DNA from: Nymphaea colorata
Taxonomy: Eukaryota > Streptophyta > Magnoliopsida > Nymphaeales > Nymphaeaceae
Reading direction: 5' to 3'
Assembly (NCBI RefSeq): GCF_008831285.2
Contig: NC_045138.2
Span: 3,202,143 to 3,266,142 of the forward strand
DNA length: 64,000 bases
Below are positions 1 through 12,500 of the stretch, in pieces (within the stretch, counting starts at the first letter, position 1; every line of letters starts with the position of its first letter). The notes beneath the pieces were generated by a model. That model saw only the letters and a list, made by a program, of their open reading frames with translations. It was not told the DNA's origin and did no database searches. Position numbers and translations under genes: made by a program.

Positions 1-841
1 ATAAAACTTTAAACCAGAAAAAAAAAAGCGCAGGTTCGCGCTAATTTTTTGAAAAGTCATGTGAGGCTTCGACCTAATTTTTCTGATTCTGCCATGCCAG
101 TTGGTGGATGACTTCCTTGTCTTTGTACTTCAAATGCTTTAAAGGGGAGCGTTTGATAGCATTGAATTTGAAGCCCGGGGCTGAGCTGAGTTCTACACCC
201 ACAGTAATCTACTGTTTAAACAAACAATGGATTTTAGACACACGGCTTTTTATTTGGCTTTTATTAGAGTTTGGTGAAGTCTAAATCTAACAGGTGGATA
301 TGATATCCACGGTCTTCAAATCAGGTGAAAAATTAAAGGCGGGGTACCACAAGTGTCTTTGATGTCTCTTTTTAACTTTTAACGCTTTTTTTTTTTGCAT
401 TCCAAATAATAGATTTTTAATGTTATTTGTGACTATGGGGTTTACTACTCCTAACTAAGCAAGATCTTAATCATCCCAATTAAAAGGAATTGAACCGAAC
501 TGCTGCTGATTGGATTGAGAAGCTGGCAGTATTTTGATAATTTATTAAAAAAAATGTCTTCCACCATCTTTTTTTTCATTTTTTATTTTATCTTTATTAA
601 GAACTAAAGGCATTTTTATGTGAGAAGTGAGTGGCAAACTGGTTATTATGCGTCCTAAAGGTGCACTGATTTGTGTGTGTGTGTGTTAACGATTAAAATA
701 TTTTTAGTTCACATTAAAAAAAAAAGACAAAAATAAAAATAACAAAAATAAAAAACTTTGAAAAACATTTTCAGTAAATTACCAAAATATCTTCTCCTCC
801 TCTACTGCTCCCCCAACTTTCTATCGGATAATGGTGCTGGA
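1..841. other. AT-rich intergenic DNA, no gene seen
   Basis: This stretch lies downstream of the minus-strand carboxylesterase, so its 3' UTR should fall just below 842. I see poly-A and poly-T runs and a short (TG)n tract near 672-685, but no coding signal. A phrase near 147-160 resembles the termini of the Harbinger-like elements elsewhere in the window, but I could not pair it with a second end. Confidence 0.6.
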
Positions 842-1861
842 TCACTGCAACTGGTGCTCCTCCATGAAGGACTTGATCTCCGACAAGAGTTCGCGGGATT
901 CCGGGAACTGCGGGAAAAGGTAGAAGGCGTGGACGACCTTCGGGTACTCAACGAGCCTCGCCTCCACCCCGGCCTTCCTCAGCCTCTCGTAGTAGAGCCT
1001 CTGCCTGTCCTGCAGCTGGTCGAATCCACCGATGACAACGAGGCTCCGAGGGAGACCCAGCCCCGCAAGGTCCGGCGCACGCGGCCCCAGGACGTTCGCC
1101 GATGGGTGATCCCTATCCGAACCATCCGGAAGGAACAGACGCCAGAGGTTGTCCGTCCTCTTCAGCGCCGCGATAGGGGCGTGCCTCAGCCGGAGCTCGG
1201 ACGGCAGACGCTCCTCTCCGCCGAAGTATGGCTGGATCAGAACGTGGCCAGCGATCCTTAGCTGCCGGAAGTCGTCGCGATTCGGTGCCTCCGACTTCAA
1301 CGTGGCGGCGATTCGGGACCCGACGTGGTGGACGATGTTCGCGCCGGCGCTGTCGCCGGCCAGGAAGCAGCGCCGGAGGTCAGCGGATTCCGGCAACCGC
1401 CCGGGCTTCGAGATCCATTTTACCGCGGCTTCGGCGTCGTCGTAGGCCGTCGGGAAGCGATGCTCCGGAGCGAGGCGGTAATCCACGGAGACGATGAAGG
1501 CTCGGAGCCTCCGCGCGAACCGCCGGCAGACGGCGTCGTAGTGCCTGGAGTTGGCCTTGAGGTAGACGAACCCTCCGCCGTGGAAGAAGACTACGACCGG
1601 GAGCTTCTCTCCGGCGGAGACTCCTGCCGGGCTGAAAAGACGTAACCAGAGACCCGTGCGCTCGTCGACGGTGAAATCAGCAGTGGAGACGCCTTTCACC
1701 GGCCGGTGGTTCGCCGGAGCCATGAACTCCAAGAACTCGAGGAGGCGGCGGTTGATCGTGCCGTCTTTCCGAACGGAGAAGTCCGCTACTGCACACATGA
1801 CGTAGAAGAGAAGCTTCAGGTTCCATGGAATGGCTGGGGAAGCCATTTCCGACTTCGACAT
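842..1861 (-). CDS. CXE-type carboxylesterase (alpha/beta-hydrolase fold 3)
   Basis: Plant carboxylesterases of this family hydrolyse esters of small lipophilic metabolites, probably in the cytosol. The oxyanion-hole motif HGGGF lies at residues 94-98. The nucleophile elbow GDSAG has Ser171, and the likely triad partners are Asp281 (in GGFDQ) and His311 (in VVHAF). The His is present, unlike in GID1 gibberellin receptors of the same fold, so this should be an active enzyme. The 339-residue length is normal for the family. The frame stays open upstream to an ATG at 1984, but that extension is basic and unlike the family. I chose the ATG at 1861, where the family-like N-terminus MSKSEMASPAIPW begins; the ATG at 1846 is a second option. 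There are no introns and the coding region is GC-rich against AT-rich flanks. It most resembles the CXE18/CXE15 subgroup. The substrate cannot be told. Confidence 0.9.
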   Translation of the reverse strand: MSKSEMASPAIPWNLKLLFYVMCAVADFSVRKDGTINRRLLEFLEFMAPANHRPVKGVSTADFTVDERTGLWLRLFSPAGVSAGEKLPVVVFFHGGGFVYLKANSRHYDAVCRRFARRLRAFIVSVDYRLAPEHRFPTAYDDAEAAVKWISKPGRLPESADLRRCFLAGDSAGANIVHHVGSRIAATLKSEAPNRDDFRQLRIAGHVLIQPYFGGEERLPSELRLRHAPIAALKRTDNLWRLFLPDGSDRDHPSANVLGPRAPDLAGLGLPRSLVVIGGFDQLQDRQRLYYERLRKAGVEARLVEYPKVVHAFYLFPQFPESRELLSEIKSFMEEHQLQ

Positions 1862-1984
1862 GAGGCAATGTGGTGGTTTTCCGGTCCGGTGGCCTCTGTT
1901 TCTTGGCGGGAACTCTCTTGAGTACCCACACCGCCGCCGCCGAAGAAGAAGATAAAGGCACTTCGTCCTGGTTGGGTGAACCAT

Positions 1985-2389
1985 CCTTCTTAACCTAATG
2001 ACGGATATACCCCCATCCTTTTCATTATTTAACGGAAAAAAGGTGGTTGTGGTCTTTTCATCGTTTGCAAAATGGGTAAGTGTTCAGTCCAGTCAATTTG
2101 TATAATTTGTTCAACAAATATTAAAAAAACCACATGAAGTTAACCAAAATTTAATAGGCTCAAATGTTTTTTTTTGAAAGACATAATTTGTAATTAGAAA
2201 GATTATGTTGAGTTTAAAACATTAGTAAACACCATTTTAATTCTTTAAAACAATGTTCCTTTTTTATTTTCAAAACAATGTCGAAATTGGTAGTAAAATG
2301 AAAATATGGGAGTCTATGCTTTTGTTGGATATAAAGGCAGTCAGACAGACCACCCACCACATTGAGTGCAGTGTACAAACTCTCTTTCC

Positions 2390-2485
<96 letters not shown>

Positions 2486-3369
2486 CCAGAAACTTATTTG
2501 TTAACTGAATATGAAGGGCAGATTCGTCTTTTTACCCACAGGGAAAATAAAGGCCAAACCAATGAGATCCGTGTCTCCTGTAAACGTAGCCAATGGAGGT
2601 TAAAGTCCAACTCCAACGCCCAAGTAGTTATAAATTATAATAAATATAACTTTATTGAATAAACTTTGTTCCCTTGACAATATATTTATCTTTTCATAGC
2701 GCTAAATTTCTCTTTTCTAAAAATAATATTAATTTTTTTTTATGTTCTACACTATGTTTTTTATGTAAAAACAGTAAAATGTAATGTGTTAAATTGTTCT
2801 CAGAGGACAAAATGAAGCCAACACCCAATAATTTCCTGTAATCTTCTTCTCTGATTTTGTTGTAATGTAAGAATTTGATGCTTGCTTCCCCTTCAAAGCA
2901 AAAATGACTTAATCTTCAGTTTTTTGTATCGTTTTGCCGTACTTGATCTTTTTATTTCTCCATCTGTAATTCAAGATCTTCATTTGTGCTCTAGGCTCTG
3001 ATGTTCTGTCGAATCACTATCTATGTTCTGCATATAATGTAAGAATTTGATGCTTGCTTCCTTATTCATTTTGCTTTGTTTGTTCTTTTTATTTCTATTT
3101 TTCCTTGATGCAAACAAACACTAGATGAAAGTCCAGTGTATTCTAATCCAAAGTCCTACAAACGCGCCTTGGGAAAAGACACGGGAGGTTGAAGGCTGAA
3201 ATAAAGAAGGGAACAAAAGCCAACTTATTTTTGGGATTGGTCTCCGAGCCACAGACTGAAAGTGGGAAGTCTTTAAATCGGTTTGGTTAAACCACATGAT
3301 CTTTTATTAAAGTTCCTGCTGAAGGGTGAAAGGTGCCACAACAACTCTCAACAAATTTTTAGAAATTCT
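1985..3369. other. Intergenic DNA upstream of the carboxylesterase
   Basis: This holds the promoter side of the minus-strand carboxylesterase and then AT-rich sequence with no supported gene. A compound microsatellite sits at 2394-2474. A 21-bp phrase (taatgtaagaatttgatgctt) occurs near 2863 and again near 3038, suggesting an old local duplication. Confidence 0.55.
2394..2474. repeat. Compound (TC)n(TA)n microsatellite
   Basis: About 18 TC units are followed directly by about 22 TA units. The ORFs crossing it (runs of Ser-Leu and Tyr-Ile) are artefacts of the dinucleotide repeat. Confidence 0.97.
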
Positions 3370-3372
3370 TAA

Positions 3373-3596
3373 GGTCATGTTTGATGTCAAGGTGAAATTT
3401 GGAACGTTAAAGCTACCATGAAAAAAAAAATCCATGGTAAAAAGTTGGACCTCAAAGGGTCCGATTTCTTTGCATTGCAGGGTACAATTACCATGTTCCA
3501 TGTAATTTTTTTGTGCATGATTTGAAAAGGGAAAGTCGTACAAAAACTTGCAGTTTCCTCGATGCACAGTAAAATTCTTGTGCATCGAACATGACC
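3373..3596. mobile_element. Tourist-like MITE (PIF/Harbinger type)
   Basis: This is a 224-bp element. The left terminus GGTCATGTTTGATG and the right terminus, read on the minus strand, GGTCATGTTCGATG match at 13 of 14 positions. The element is flanked by TAA on both sides (3370-3372 and 3597-3599), the 3-bp target duplication expected of PIF/Harbinger elements. There is no transposase. The open frame across it on the minus strand has no recognisable domain. Confidence 0.85.
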
Positions 3597-3599
3597 TAA

Positions 3600-6508
3600 A
3601 TGTGAATGTAGATGAATGCGGGTACCCTTGATGGGCCAGACTTGGGCAAACTATCAAACCGGTGGACCTATCGAGTCAGGCCTGCTCGGGCCTAGTATCA
3701 AATGTGGCTCACTATTTATTTCATTGTCTTTTTATCTCTCTCTCTCTCTCTCTCATCTTCCTTGGCAAGACATCAGTGGCTGGCTCTTCATCAACCACAG
3801 TCTGTGCCAACAGGTCCATGTTGTCTTTCCTGATATATCTACAAACTCTTGACAATAGTTTAGGGTTTTTCCAGCATCTGTTTTTTTTTTTTTTTTTTTT
3901 CGTCCGCTGGACCGAGCTAGCAGGCCTAGACCCTGAAGTTGACAATCGGGCTCGACCTGATCAATTATTGAGTTAGGCCTAGTTTATTGGACATGACCAA
4001 CCCAACTTTTTCAAGCCTCAGACCAGCCCGGCTCGATGCCCAGCCTATACAAAATAAGACTAATGTTGAAAAAATAGTTTGGGAATCAAATTGGTCAAGC
4101 TGGTGATTCAGCAACCCAATTGAATCGGCAGTGGATCATCAGAAGAACATTTTCTTACCTAATTGAGTTTTTCAAGAAGTAAATGAAAGGTTTATGCAAA
4201 ATCCAATTGAAATAAAAGAACTTTTCAAAATGTTCAAAAAAAAAAACCATTAAATGGTATCACGTCGCACTCATAATCAGTCATCAAATGAAATTGATTC
4301 GCCACTAGTTTGATTTGAATCGACAGATTAAGATCGACGTTAACAATGTGACCGAGTTCATATGGCCACCACGAGTAACAGTCAATGCGGTAGACATACA
4401 TTACAACTACCCACTTCCCTGCCATAAAAGAAAATTGTTTGGCTTCCATCTCACATCTCAACCATGTTTGCAACCACCCAAATAAAAAGCATTATTCCAG
4501 TCCCCATCTCAAAGAGGCTGTTTGTTTGGTAAAGGGAACACTTGTAAATATTCAATGAATCTGCCATGAACACCTAATTTTAATGCTTTATGTATCTGCT
4601 CCAATTTTCAGGATTGATTTATAAAACATTCACATAATGTTCCAACTGCCAAGTGACCCCTAAATGATATGTGTCTGTTGAGATGCATTGGGCAATGTCA
4701 AGCCCCATGAACTACAATAAATTAAGCGAAAACGAAAATTTAAAAAAATATATTACTAACCTATTTGCCAATATATTAATAATAATGGTGGTGTCAAATA
4801 ATATTGAGCACCTATCTGTTTTGATTGTTTTAGTTGATTTAAATTGTTTCTAAAGTAGAAGAAAAACGAAATGGATCAGTAGGAGCTGATCGGTAACTTC
4901 ACGCCAAGTTTGTCCATGGTGGAAAATTCTGGGGATCAAAAGGCAATTTTATCATGTTTGGGTTATGTATTTTGTTATTTGGTTGCCTAGTTATATTTAA
5001 AGGTTTACTTTTTGAGGAAAAAATTGTTCCACAATCTTTAAGAAACGTGATTGTAGACAAAGGAACTCAATTACATTGATTGGAGATATACAGAAGGAAT
5101 AATCAAAGTAATAGAGCAGCCTGCTACTTTTGATATCTTAGAACTAATTGCTGCCAGTGGCTGCTATCAAACCACAACCATGCAAACTAGATAGTAGGAG
5201 ACAAACAACTAGTGCGAACAGAAGAGCAATCTGGAAAAACAAGGGATTTCTCCCGTTCACAAATCCAAACGCCTTTGCTTCAAGAAAAAATCCTGTGAAA
5301 TTCTTTATAGGTTGAGCATGTTTCCAACATAAAATCATTCCCAAGCCACTTGTTGCACATGAGATGTCATATCAATAGCGAAAAGTTTCAATCTCCGTAG
5401 TCATTTAAGATTTCAAGTTTTTTTCTTTGTGGCTTGTAACAGAGATGAATAAACTCTGAGATGTACACAGGCACAGGGACGGAGGAGACACTGCAGGGTT
5501 TTGGGCACCACTGGTTACACCAGCCACTTCTGGAGATAGATCCATCTACCAGTCCACCAGCAGAAGAAGAACAGGAGACAGAGGCAGTCTGCTGCTCTTC
5601 TCCGGTAAGAGAGGTAATGAAGAGACCTGCAGCAACTGGACAATCGCCGACCATGGTTGTTGGGACGTCTAAATCAGAGATTGTTGGGACTTAAGATTCT
5701 TGGATTACGTTATCTCGAGATGTACATTACACAATTTCTAACTTCTCTAGACATGTTTCGACAAATTCAACCTGGTCTTCCTCAATAAGTAAATAAATTT
5801 CTGAAAAAAGTTCATTGAGTCATCAGTGGAAGAAGACACAGTCTTAGTCGTTTTACAAATTCAAGCCCAATGTCAAAATATTATTGTTTGGAGAAAATGT
5901 GTTTTTTGATTTCCAAATGTTTAAGGGTTGCCAACCAAAAAATGGACATATTAATTCTATTGATAGTTCGCACAGCTAAATTTGGTAAAAAGGTAAACCC
6001 AGATGTTATTTCCATCAAGAAGGATTGAGTTCTCTCATAAAAATGGGCACTTAGTGTTACACATATACACATGCACATATGCTTCGGGCAAATACTAACT
6101 ACCAAAACAGGTCCACTCAATTATATGCATAAATAGTAGCTGAATTTCATTATGTACTCACTAATGATAGCGTTTGCATATTTTCCAAATCTTCAAAACA
6201 GCAGGTACATACAGTTTAATCGCACAGAGATATCACGAAACGATGTTCTCACCTCTATCTACAGACAAAATTGCATGTCACTCATTATCACTGGAAAAGC
6301 ACTGATCCTCTTCAGAAAAGATTAAGAAACAAACCTCCAACATGCTTCCCCTAGTTTATTTCTGCCTCATTCCAGGAACGAAGAAAGGGGAGCAAACCGC
6401 TCTGCGGAAAATGGTTTAATTGCTGACGTAGGAAGAGCTTCAAGGCAAGATTTGACTCTTATCATGTGATGCCCTTCACTGGTGGACAGCAACACGGGCA
6501 CCAAACCA
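3600..6508. other. Intergenic stretch with repeat debris, no supported gene
   Basis: A short (CT)n tract lies at 3737-3754 and a T-run at 3881-3900. GC-richer text at 3900-4040 has GGGCTCGACC-like phrases of the kind common in plant repeat elements. A weak MITE-like pair of ends may lie near 4512 and 4662. An 88-residue minus-strand frame at 5388-5654, rich in Ser and Cys, is open but unrecognised and has no supporting exon structure. The 3' end of eIF2D should lie just below 6509. Confidence 0.5.
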
Positions 6509-9500
6509 CTATTTCCTCGTCTTGTCCAGAACTTCAATGTATCGTTTGTTAATCCCGTAATGCTCCACGAGATGTCGGGCCAGGTCATCGATCACTCCAC
6601 CTTGGACCAGTACCTCATGCTGGCCCTTTTTACCTGGAAAAAGTATAAAAGATTAGAAGAATGCTAGAACTTCAATTCAGGTCTCTCATTGCATATTATA
6701 GAGGGAGATGCAGATACTGCTGACCTTATCAGGTAACAAATAGTAACCAGAGGCGCAAACCTCATTGTGCGGCAAAAGATTTAATAGTTCTTCAAAGCAT
6801 TTTATTTTCTTGGATCATACCAGCATGTGTAATATATATTTTAACTATGAAAGGGAAAACTTCAGCATTATAAAATTACGCAAAGGAATTATTTTATCAC
6901 GTCAATATTGAACAAGATGACATCCACAAACTAAAGAAAACTTTTTAACATATCACAGTTTCCTTGGCATCAAAATTACGCACAAAAAATAATGGCTAAA
7001 AAACACAATTATGTCATCATGCTAACAAGCAGCAGATGAAACCATTCAGCCATGCCAAGCATATCACAAGAATCAGAAGACAGAACTACATGTTCGTCAT
7101 GATTAATAGTCACCAAAGGTACACCCAAAACATTTGAAGCAAACCTGCAAAAAGCACATCGAGAACTTTTCTTCCATAGAATATGCCTTGAAGTAAAATT
7201 TGAGCATATTACAGACAAAAACCTTTTCATTTTGTGCTACTAATCATGACCATCAACTGGATAGCAGGAGCTTTTACTATAAGTTAACAAAATTTTCGAA
7301 CTTAATCCAATTTTTCAAAACTTATATTCTGGCAGTGACTTTCCACCAAAGATGTGGTGATTGAGGATCTTTTTTTCCCCTTCACATAAGAAGGTTACAA
7401 ATTTAAACCTCTGAACTTCAAAACTTGGAAATCATTTTGGCAATAAAAACTACTTAGAGATGAAAAAGAAAAACTGAAATAATCAAATGCATGACTAACT
7501 TCAAGACCCGGACATCGCAATTGCCTTCACAATCAAAAGCTTATGTCACTACTGTAAGAAGTCACCACTCGGATATTTCTTGTTTAAACCGCAAAATATT
7601 TTACAAATATCCTTCCGCTAGGTCACATTGATGTGGCCGGGGATATAGGGCAACAGCCATTTTTACATAGTCTAAAATATAATTTGCATTGTAAGGGGAG
7701 ATGAGCAGGCAACAAGAATGGAGTGTCCATATGAGAATTCTCAAAGATAAACTCATAGCATGAATTCCACTTCTTTTGGGAACAAACAGAAACACATAAA
7801 TGCATCATGAGACACAAGGCAACAGTGTAAAATGCACCTGGCAGTTCAGCCACTGATGTACTACAGGCAAACTTCTTCTGAAGCTCTGAAGCCAGAGATT
7901 CTGGATCTATCAAGAAAGATTCCAAGCCGGAGACCCTTGTCACTTTCTTATTTCCTTGCCTGCGTTCGCTCATTATCTGAACTGGTTTAACTGCACCTTT
8001 TCGAATTGTGGACTCACTGCCTCTAGTCACCCTATGATGAACTTGCATCCTGTTCAGGAATGCTGCCCCCAAGTCCTTTTTGTGAATTTCTGTTGGATAA
8101 GCTGCACCCTTCTTCACTGATCCTTTATACAGTGCATCACATAAAGCAGCGTCAAGAACTATAATGGCCTTGTTTGTAGGCTTCACCAAATTCTCTTTTT
8201 CAATGTATGAGAATACAATTTCAGAGGCCTCTGATGCACAAAAGTACTTCCCAGGATCAGCCCCAACAGCAGCAAGGATTGGATTGACATGAGTAGTTGA
8301 TTTATAGATCTCCACCATGTCAAGCTGTGTTCTTGCCTGATGTGAACTAGTGACCTCTGAACCCTCAACTGCACTAGCCGGCTTGTGCTTCTCAGGCCTA
8401 AATGATGTATAATCTGGATGAGTACGGTTCACCGAAATCAAAACAACCTCTTTTTTATGCTTGTCTTCCTTTGCTGAGATCTGCGCAAGCATATAATTAG
8501 CATTTAGTATGAAGAAGCTAAAAGAAAAAGGAGATGCTTGAAGCCACCTACAAAATGGGAAGTAATAGTCTTATTTATGAGAGGTAAGTAATGGTCTTAT
8601 TTATGAGAGGTACTTAAATAATGGTCTGACTAGAATAACTTTATTATGTTTATGCAAGTGAAAGGCCTGAAAACTTCTGGCTAAGAAAGCAGTTTTCCCA
8701 ATCAAAATTCAAAATCATGTAGACGTAATTTAGCTCTACTATAACACAGAACCCTTCAACAATGATGAAGCTCCATGCACATGAAGGACAATAAAACGAG
8801 GATTGTGTTGCACTTCTTTTCAATGCGAAGTGGACAATGTAACATGGTTGCTGCACTGTGCACTGAGTTCACTGCAGCTGTAGCTGCTAATACTTGATAA
8901 TGCACCAACATTTTTTTCTGAAAAATGGTGCACCAACACCCACACTCATGTGGCAAAGAAACACATGTAACTAACAGAAATGGGCTTTGAAACATTAAAC
9001 CAGACTCCCTTGCAATCAAATCAGCCAGAAAGGCGACACATACCAAACCAGCAGAAGATTTGGACTGCAACCACTTTGAGAGTTTCTTGTGTGATGATTT
9101 TTTAATATCAAGGGTCACGCCTGCAGGCCTACAGGGCAAGACATGGCTCGACCTGTACAAACAACAAGAAGAAAAGAAATTTGTAGAGCCGCAGATAAAA
9201 TGATAGAAATTAAATACAGAAAAAGACATGAAAAAAAAAAGACAATTGTTTGGGTGCTCAACTATAGTGAGTAATGGAAACCACAAATGAGCATGACAAG
9301 AATATTCCATTATATGCATTTCTGTGCCTACAGAGAGAGAGAGATGATGATGATTGATGAGAGTTTTGTTAGAAGTCACCAATCCATAATGAACAACTTA
9401 TTCAACAGTAGTATGATTAAACCAGTAAATGGATCCTTCAGCATGCAAGTATACAACTCAGAAAGAGATGACAAATGAGAATTGTAAGACAAGTGCCAGG

Positions 9501-12500
9501 CATGCTGGAAATCCAGCGGAGCCCATTTGTGACATGGCCCAGATTCCTAAGTAAGGCAGCAGCTAGGAACTTTCTAGTTTCTACAACGGGTGAAAGCCTG
9601 AGGGAGCATGCCGCATGGAGGTAGAAGGCCTACGGGAACTTTTACAAGTTCAAGTAGACAGATACGGATATCATTAATGGTAGACACTATGCCTACTTTA
9701 TTCTTAAGTGCAAACTGCAATTATCTCAAAGACTTTTTTCTAAATTCCAGTACAAGCCAAGTACAAGCCAAAGTTCTCTGTTCGAATATTTTCTATATAA
9801 CCTTTATCCACATTTACATTTTTAGTGTTTACAACAACTTGAAAGAAAGCAATCTAGTGTTCTTAAGAAAACTAGCAAACTCATATATGTTTGCAAGACA
9901 ATCACAATAAAGCAACCAAATCTAAAATACTAATTAGTTCTCCATCAATCTAAAATAGAATATAAATTACCATAAAGCACTTCCAGACATAGGAAGATCT
10001 TTATCTTTAATAGTAGTGTGCAGGGCTTGCAAAAGACATTTGTCCAAAAGGATGTCAATTTCCTCAGAGGACAGCACATGCTGCTCTTTATCATCAGTAT
10101 GTTCTTCAGCAACAGTAGCCGAAACCTCATCTGCCACCCTTAGAGTGTCAAAATCTGATGTCATCTGACTGGCAGTATCACCCTCAACCTCTATGTGGGC
10201 GGAGACACCAGCACTCTGTTCTGGAGTTGCTGCCTCTGCATCCATCACTTTTTGATGTGTTTCATTAGCATTAGTATCATGCAGATGGAATGAATCATTG
10301 TGAACTTCTTCAGAAGAGGCTTGTTCTGCGCTGACCTCCACTAGAGCTGGATCCTCAATAACCATATCTTCCAAGAACCCTGCATTAGGTACAAGCCGTC
10401 CTTCTACAGATTCCCTGAGAGCAATATATGGAACTAGTTTCACCCAGCAGCTTGATCAAGTTAAGTTGAATTTCACATGTTTGATCTATCTAGAACACTC
10501 ACCACAATGAGTCATGGTAACAGTGCAATATGTGCAAAGCCTTACCACGCAAACCGGCTTTTACTGCTTCAGCAGAACTCATCATGGTAGACCCCACCTA
10601 TACAAAAGGAAGTGATTATTAGCTAAAATTTAACTTGGGAATACAGTAATTTAACAGTCAATCTATGCATATTTGCCCAAGCAATTCTTACCGCAATTGG
10701 AGCATTGTTGCCAGGAACCTTCACTGACCAGGGCTGCCCAGCCAAGAATGGAGGTAGACCATCAGGAGGTATGCTAATACCAGGAAACATCAAATCTGCA
10801 CCACTGATTACAAAGCGAGATACTTCACCACCCTTGAGAACAAAAGCTGGCAACAGCTCAGGGACTTTCCAGAGTGCAAAAACTGCCACAGATGTAGAGA
10901 TTGGATTTATAACCAAAAAGTTTTAACCTTCACTATTAAACTACAAATTTAATGCAGATACTTGAGAAAAAAATTGTCCAACAACTGGTTCATCAGGGGC
11001 AATATTCATGCAGATACTGCAGTTACTTGAAAGTTGAAAGGCTTGAGCCACATGCTTCTTTCCACTAATATGCTAGGAGAGTAAAGACTATATCAAATGA
11101 ACGAACATGAGTTCTGTCACATAAGTATTTTATACAGTCCTTTCTCCTCTCCCTTTCCTATAGATATTGAAAAATAACTCTAAAAATAGAATGAAAACTG
11201 AGTTGGAAAAAATAAAATCACGTAAAAATTAAGCAGTTTCGATCTAAAAAAGTACCCAAGTGCATCCAAGTACCCACTGTGGGTACGGGCACACGGGTAC
11301 GTGAACCTTATTGAAGTATCCATGTAATTTCTGGCCCAATGGAACCCAACGCACCACTCCATATCTGGTCCTCCCCCCACCCCCCTTTTCCTGGTTCAAT
11401 ATTTGTTCTCCAAGATCTTCATTTCCGTCTAGAAGCAAACTGTCCAAATTTATGACCAACCTTCGGTGATCCATTCTCTAAAACAAATGACACAATGGAT
11501 CCTTTAATTCTATACCATATTTGCATTCGGTAATTATGGAATGGTTTAACTTCATCAAAGAGAAACTAAGTAAACCTTTCAACTTATAAGATTTTTACTC
11601 TGGTCATTCAAATAAAGATTTTGACATTCTATAATGTTTTACTCCAAATGGAAGCTCTCAGTCATATTCAAAAGCCAAATTTGAACTCAACAATCAGATA
11701 TCCCTCTAAAGGCAGCTTTGGCATCGATAGAAGAAGTTTCTTAGGACATAGAAAATTCACTAGACAAATGTCTGCCTCCATGTAATACTGTGCCCATCCT
11801 AAATATAGTGGTGAATTCAAGAACAGGAAGCAAGGCTTTCAATATGAATCTTCAACAGTCTTCCTAATTTAAAATCATATTCCAGTTGCAATTTCAATAA
11901 ACATAATAGCAATTTTAGTATAAGAAGTTTGGAATGTATTAAAAAAGCACTCAAGTAAAACAGGCATTTGAACTGCCTTGCCATTTCATGTTGCTGACTT
12001 GCTTCTTACTACTTTCCTGCTGCCCGCTAGTTATTTTCCTTAGTAAGTGAAAAGCTCGAACGAGATGAAAGCACATAAGTTCAAAGTTCAAACGCAAAAA
12101 GGAAGAAGGTGCAATAACAAGATAGGCCGGAATCAATTATTACCAGTTGGAAACAACTCAGATCCTCTACCATCAACATCGAAAAGTATTGGAAGGCCAC
12201 CTTCTATGGAGTATACATGAGCTCGATTAGGAAACTTCGCAACAGTTATTTCCACCTATCACACAAAGTGAAGACAAAAGGAATCAAGCGCATTGACCTT
12301 CGAAACATTAAAAAAATACAGACAAAGTGGAATAAATTGATGAGTGAAAAAAAATAATAATAAAACACAAATGAAGTATCAGGAATCTCAAAGGGGCAGC
12401 AATATGCTTATGTTCGAGACAGAAAGCATGATAACCCAAATAAACACTACCTACAAGATCATATGTGTTCATAGCTAACTATGACAATTTCCTTTTTAGG

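Noticed and set aside
842-1984. Full 380-codon frame of the carboxylesterase from the ATG at 1984
   Set aside because: The first 41 residues are basic and unlike the family. The downstream ATG at 1861 gives the usual length.
2253-2662. Open frames across the (TC)n(TA)n tract
   Set aside because: They consist of dinucleotide-repeat translation with no domain.
5388-5654. 88-residue Ser/Cys-rich minus-strand frame
   Set aside because: No family recognised, no splice-consistent neighbours, and an overlapping open frame on the other strand.
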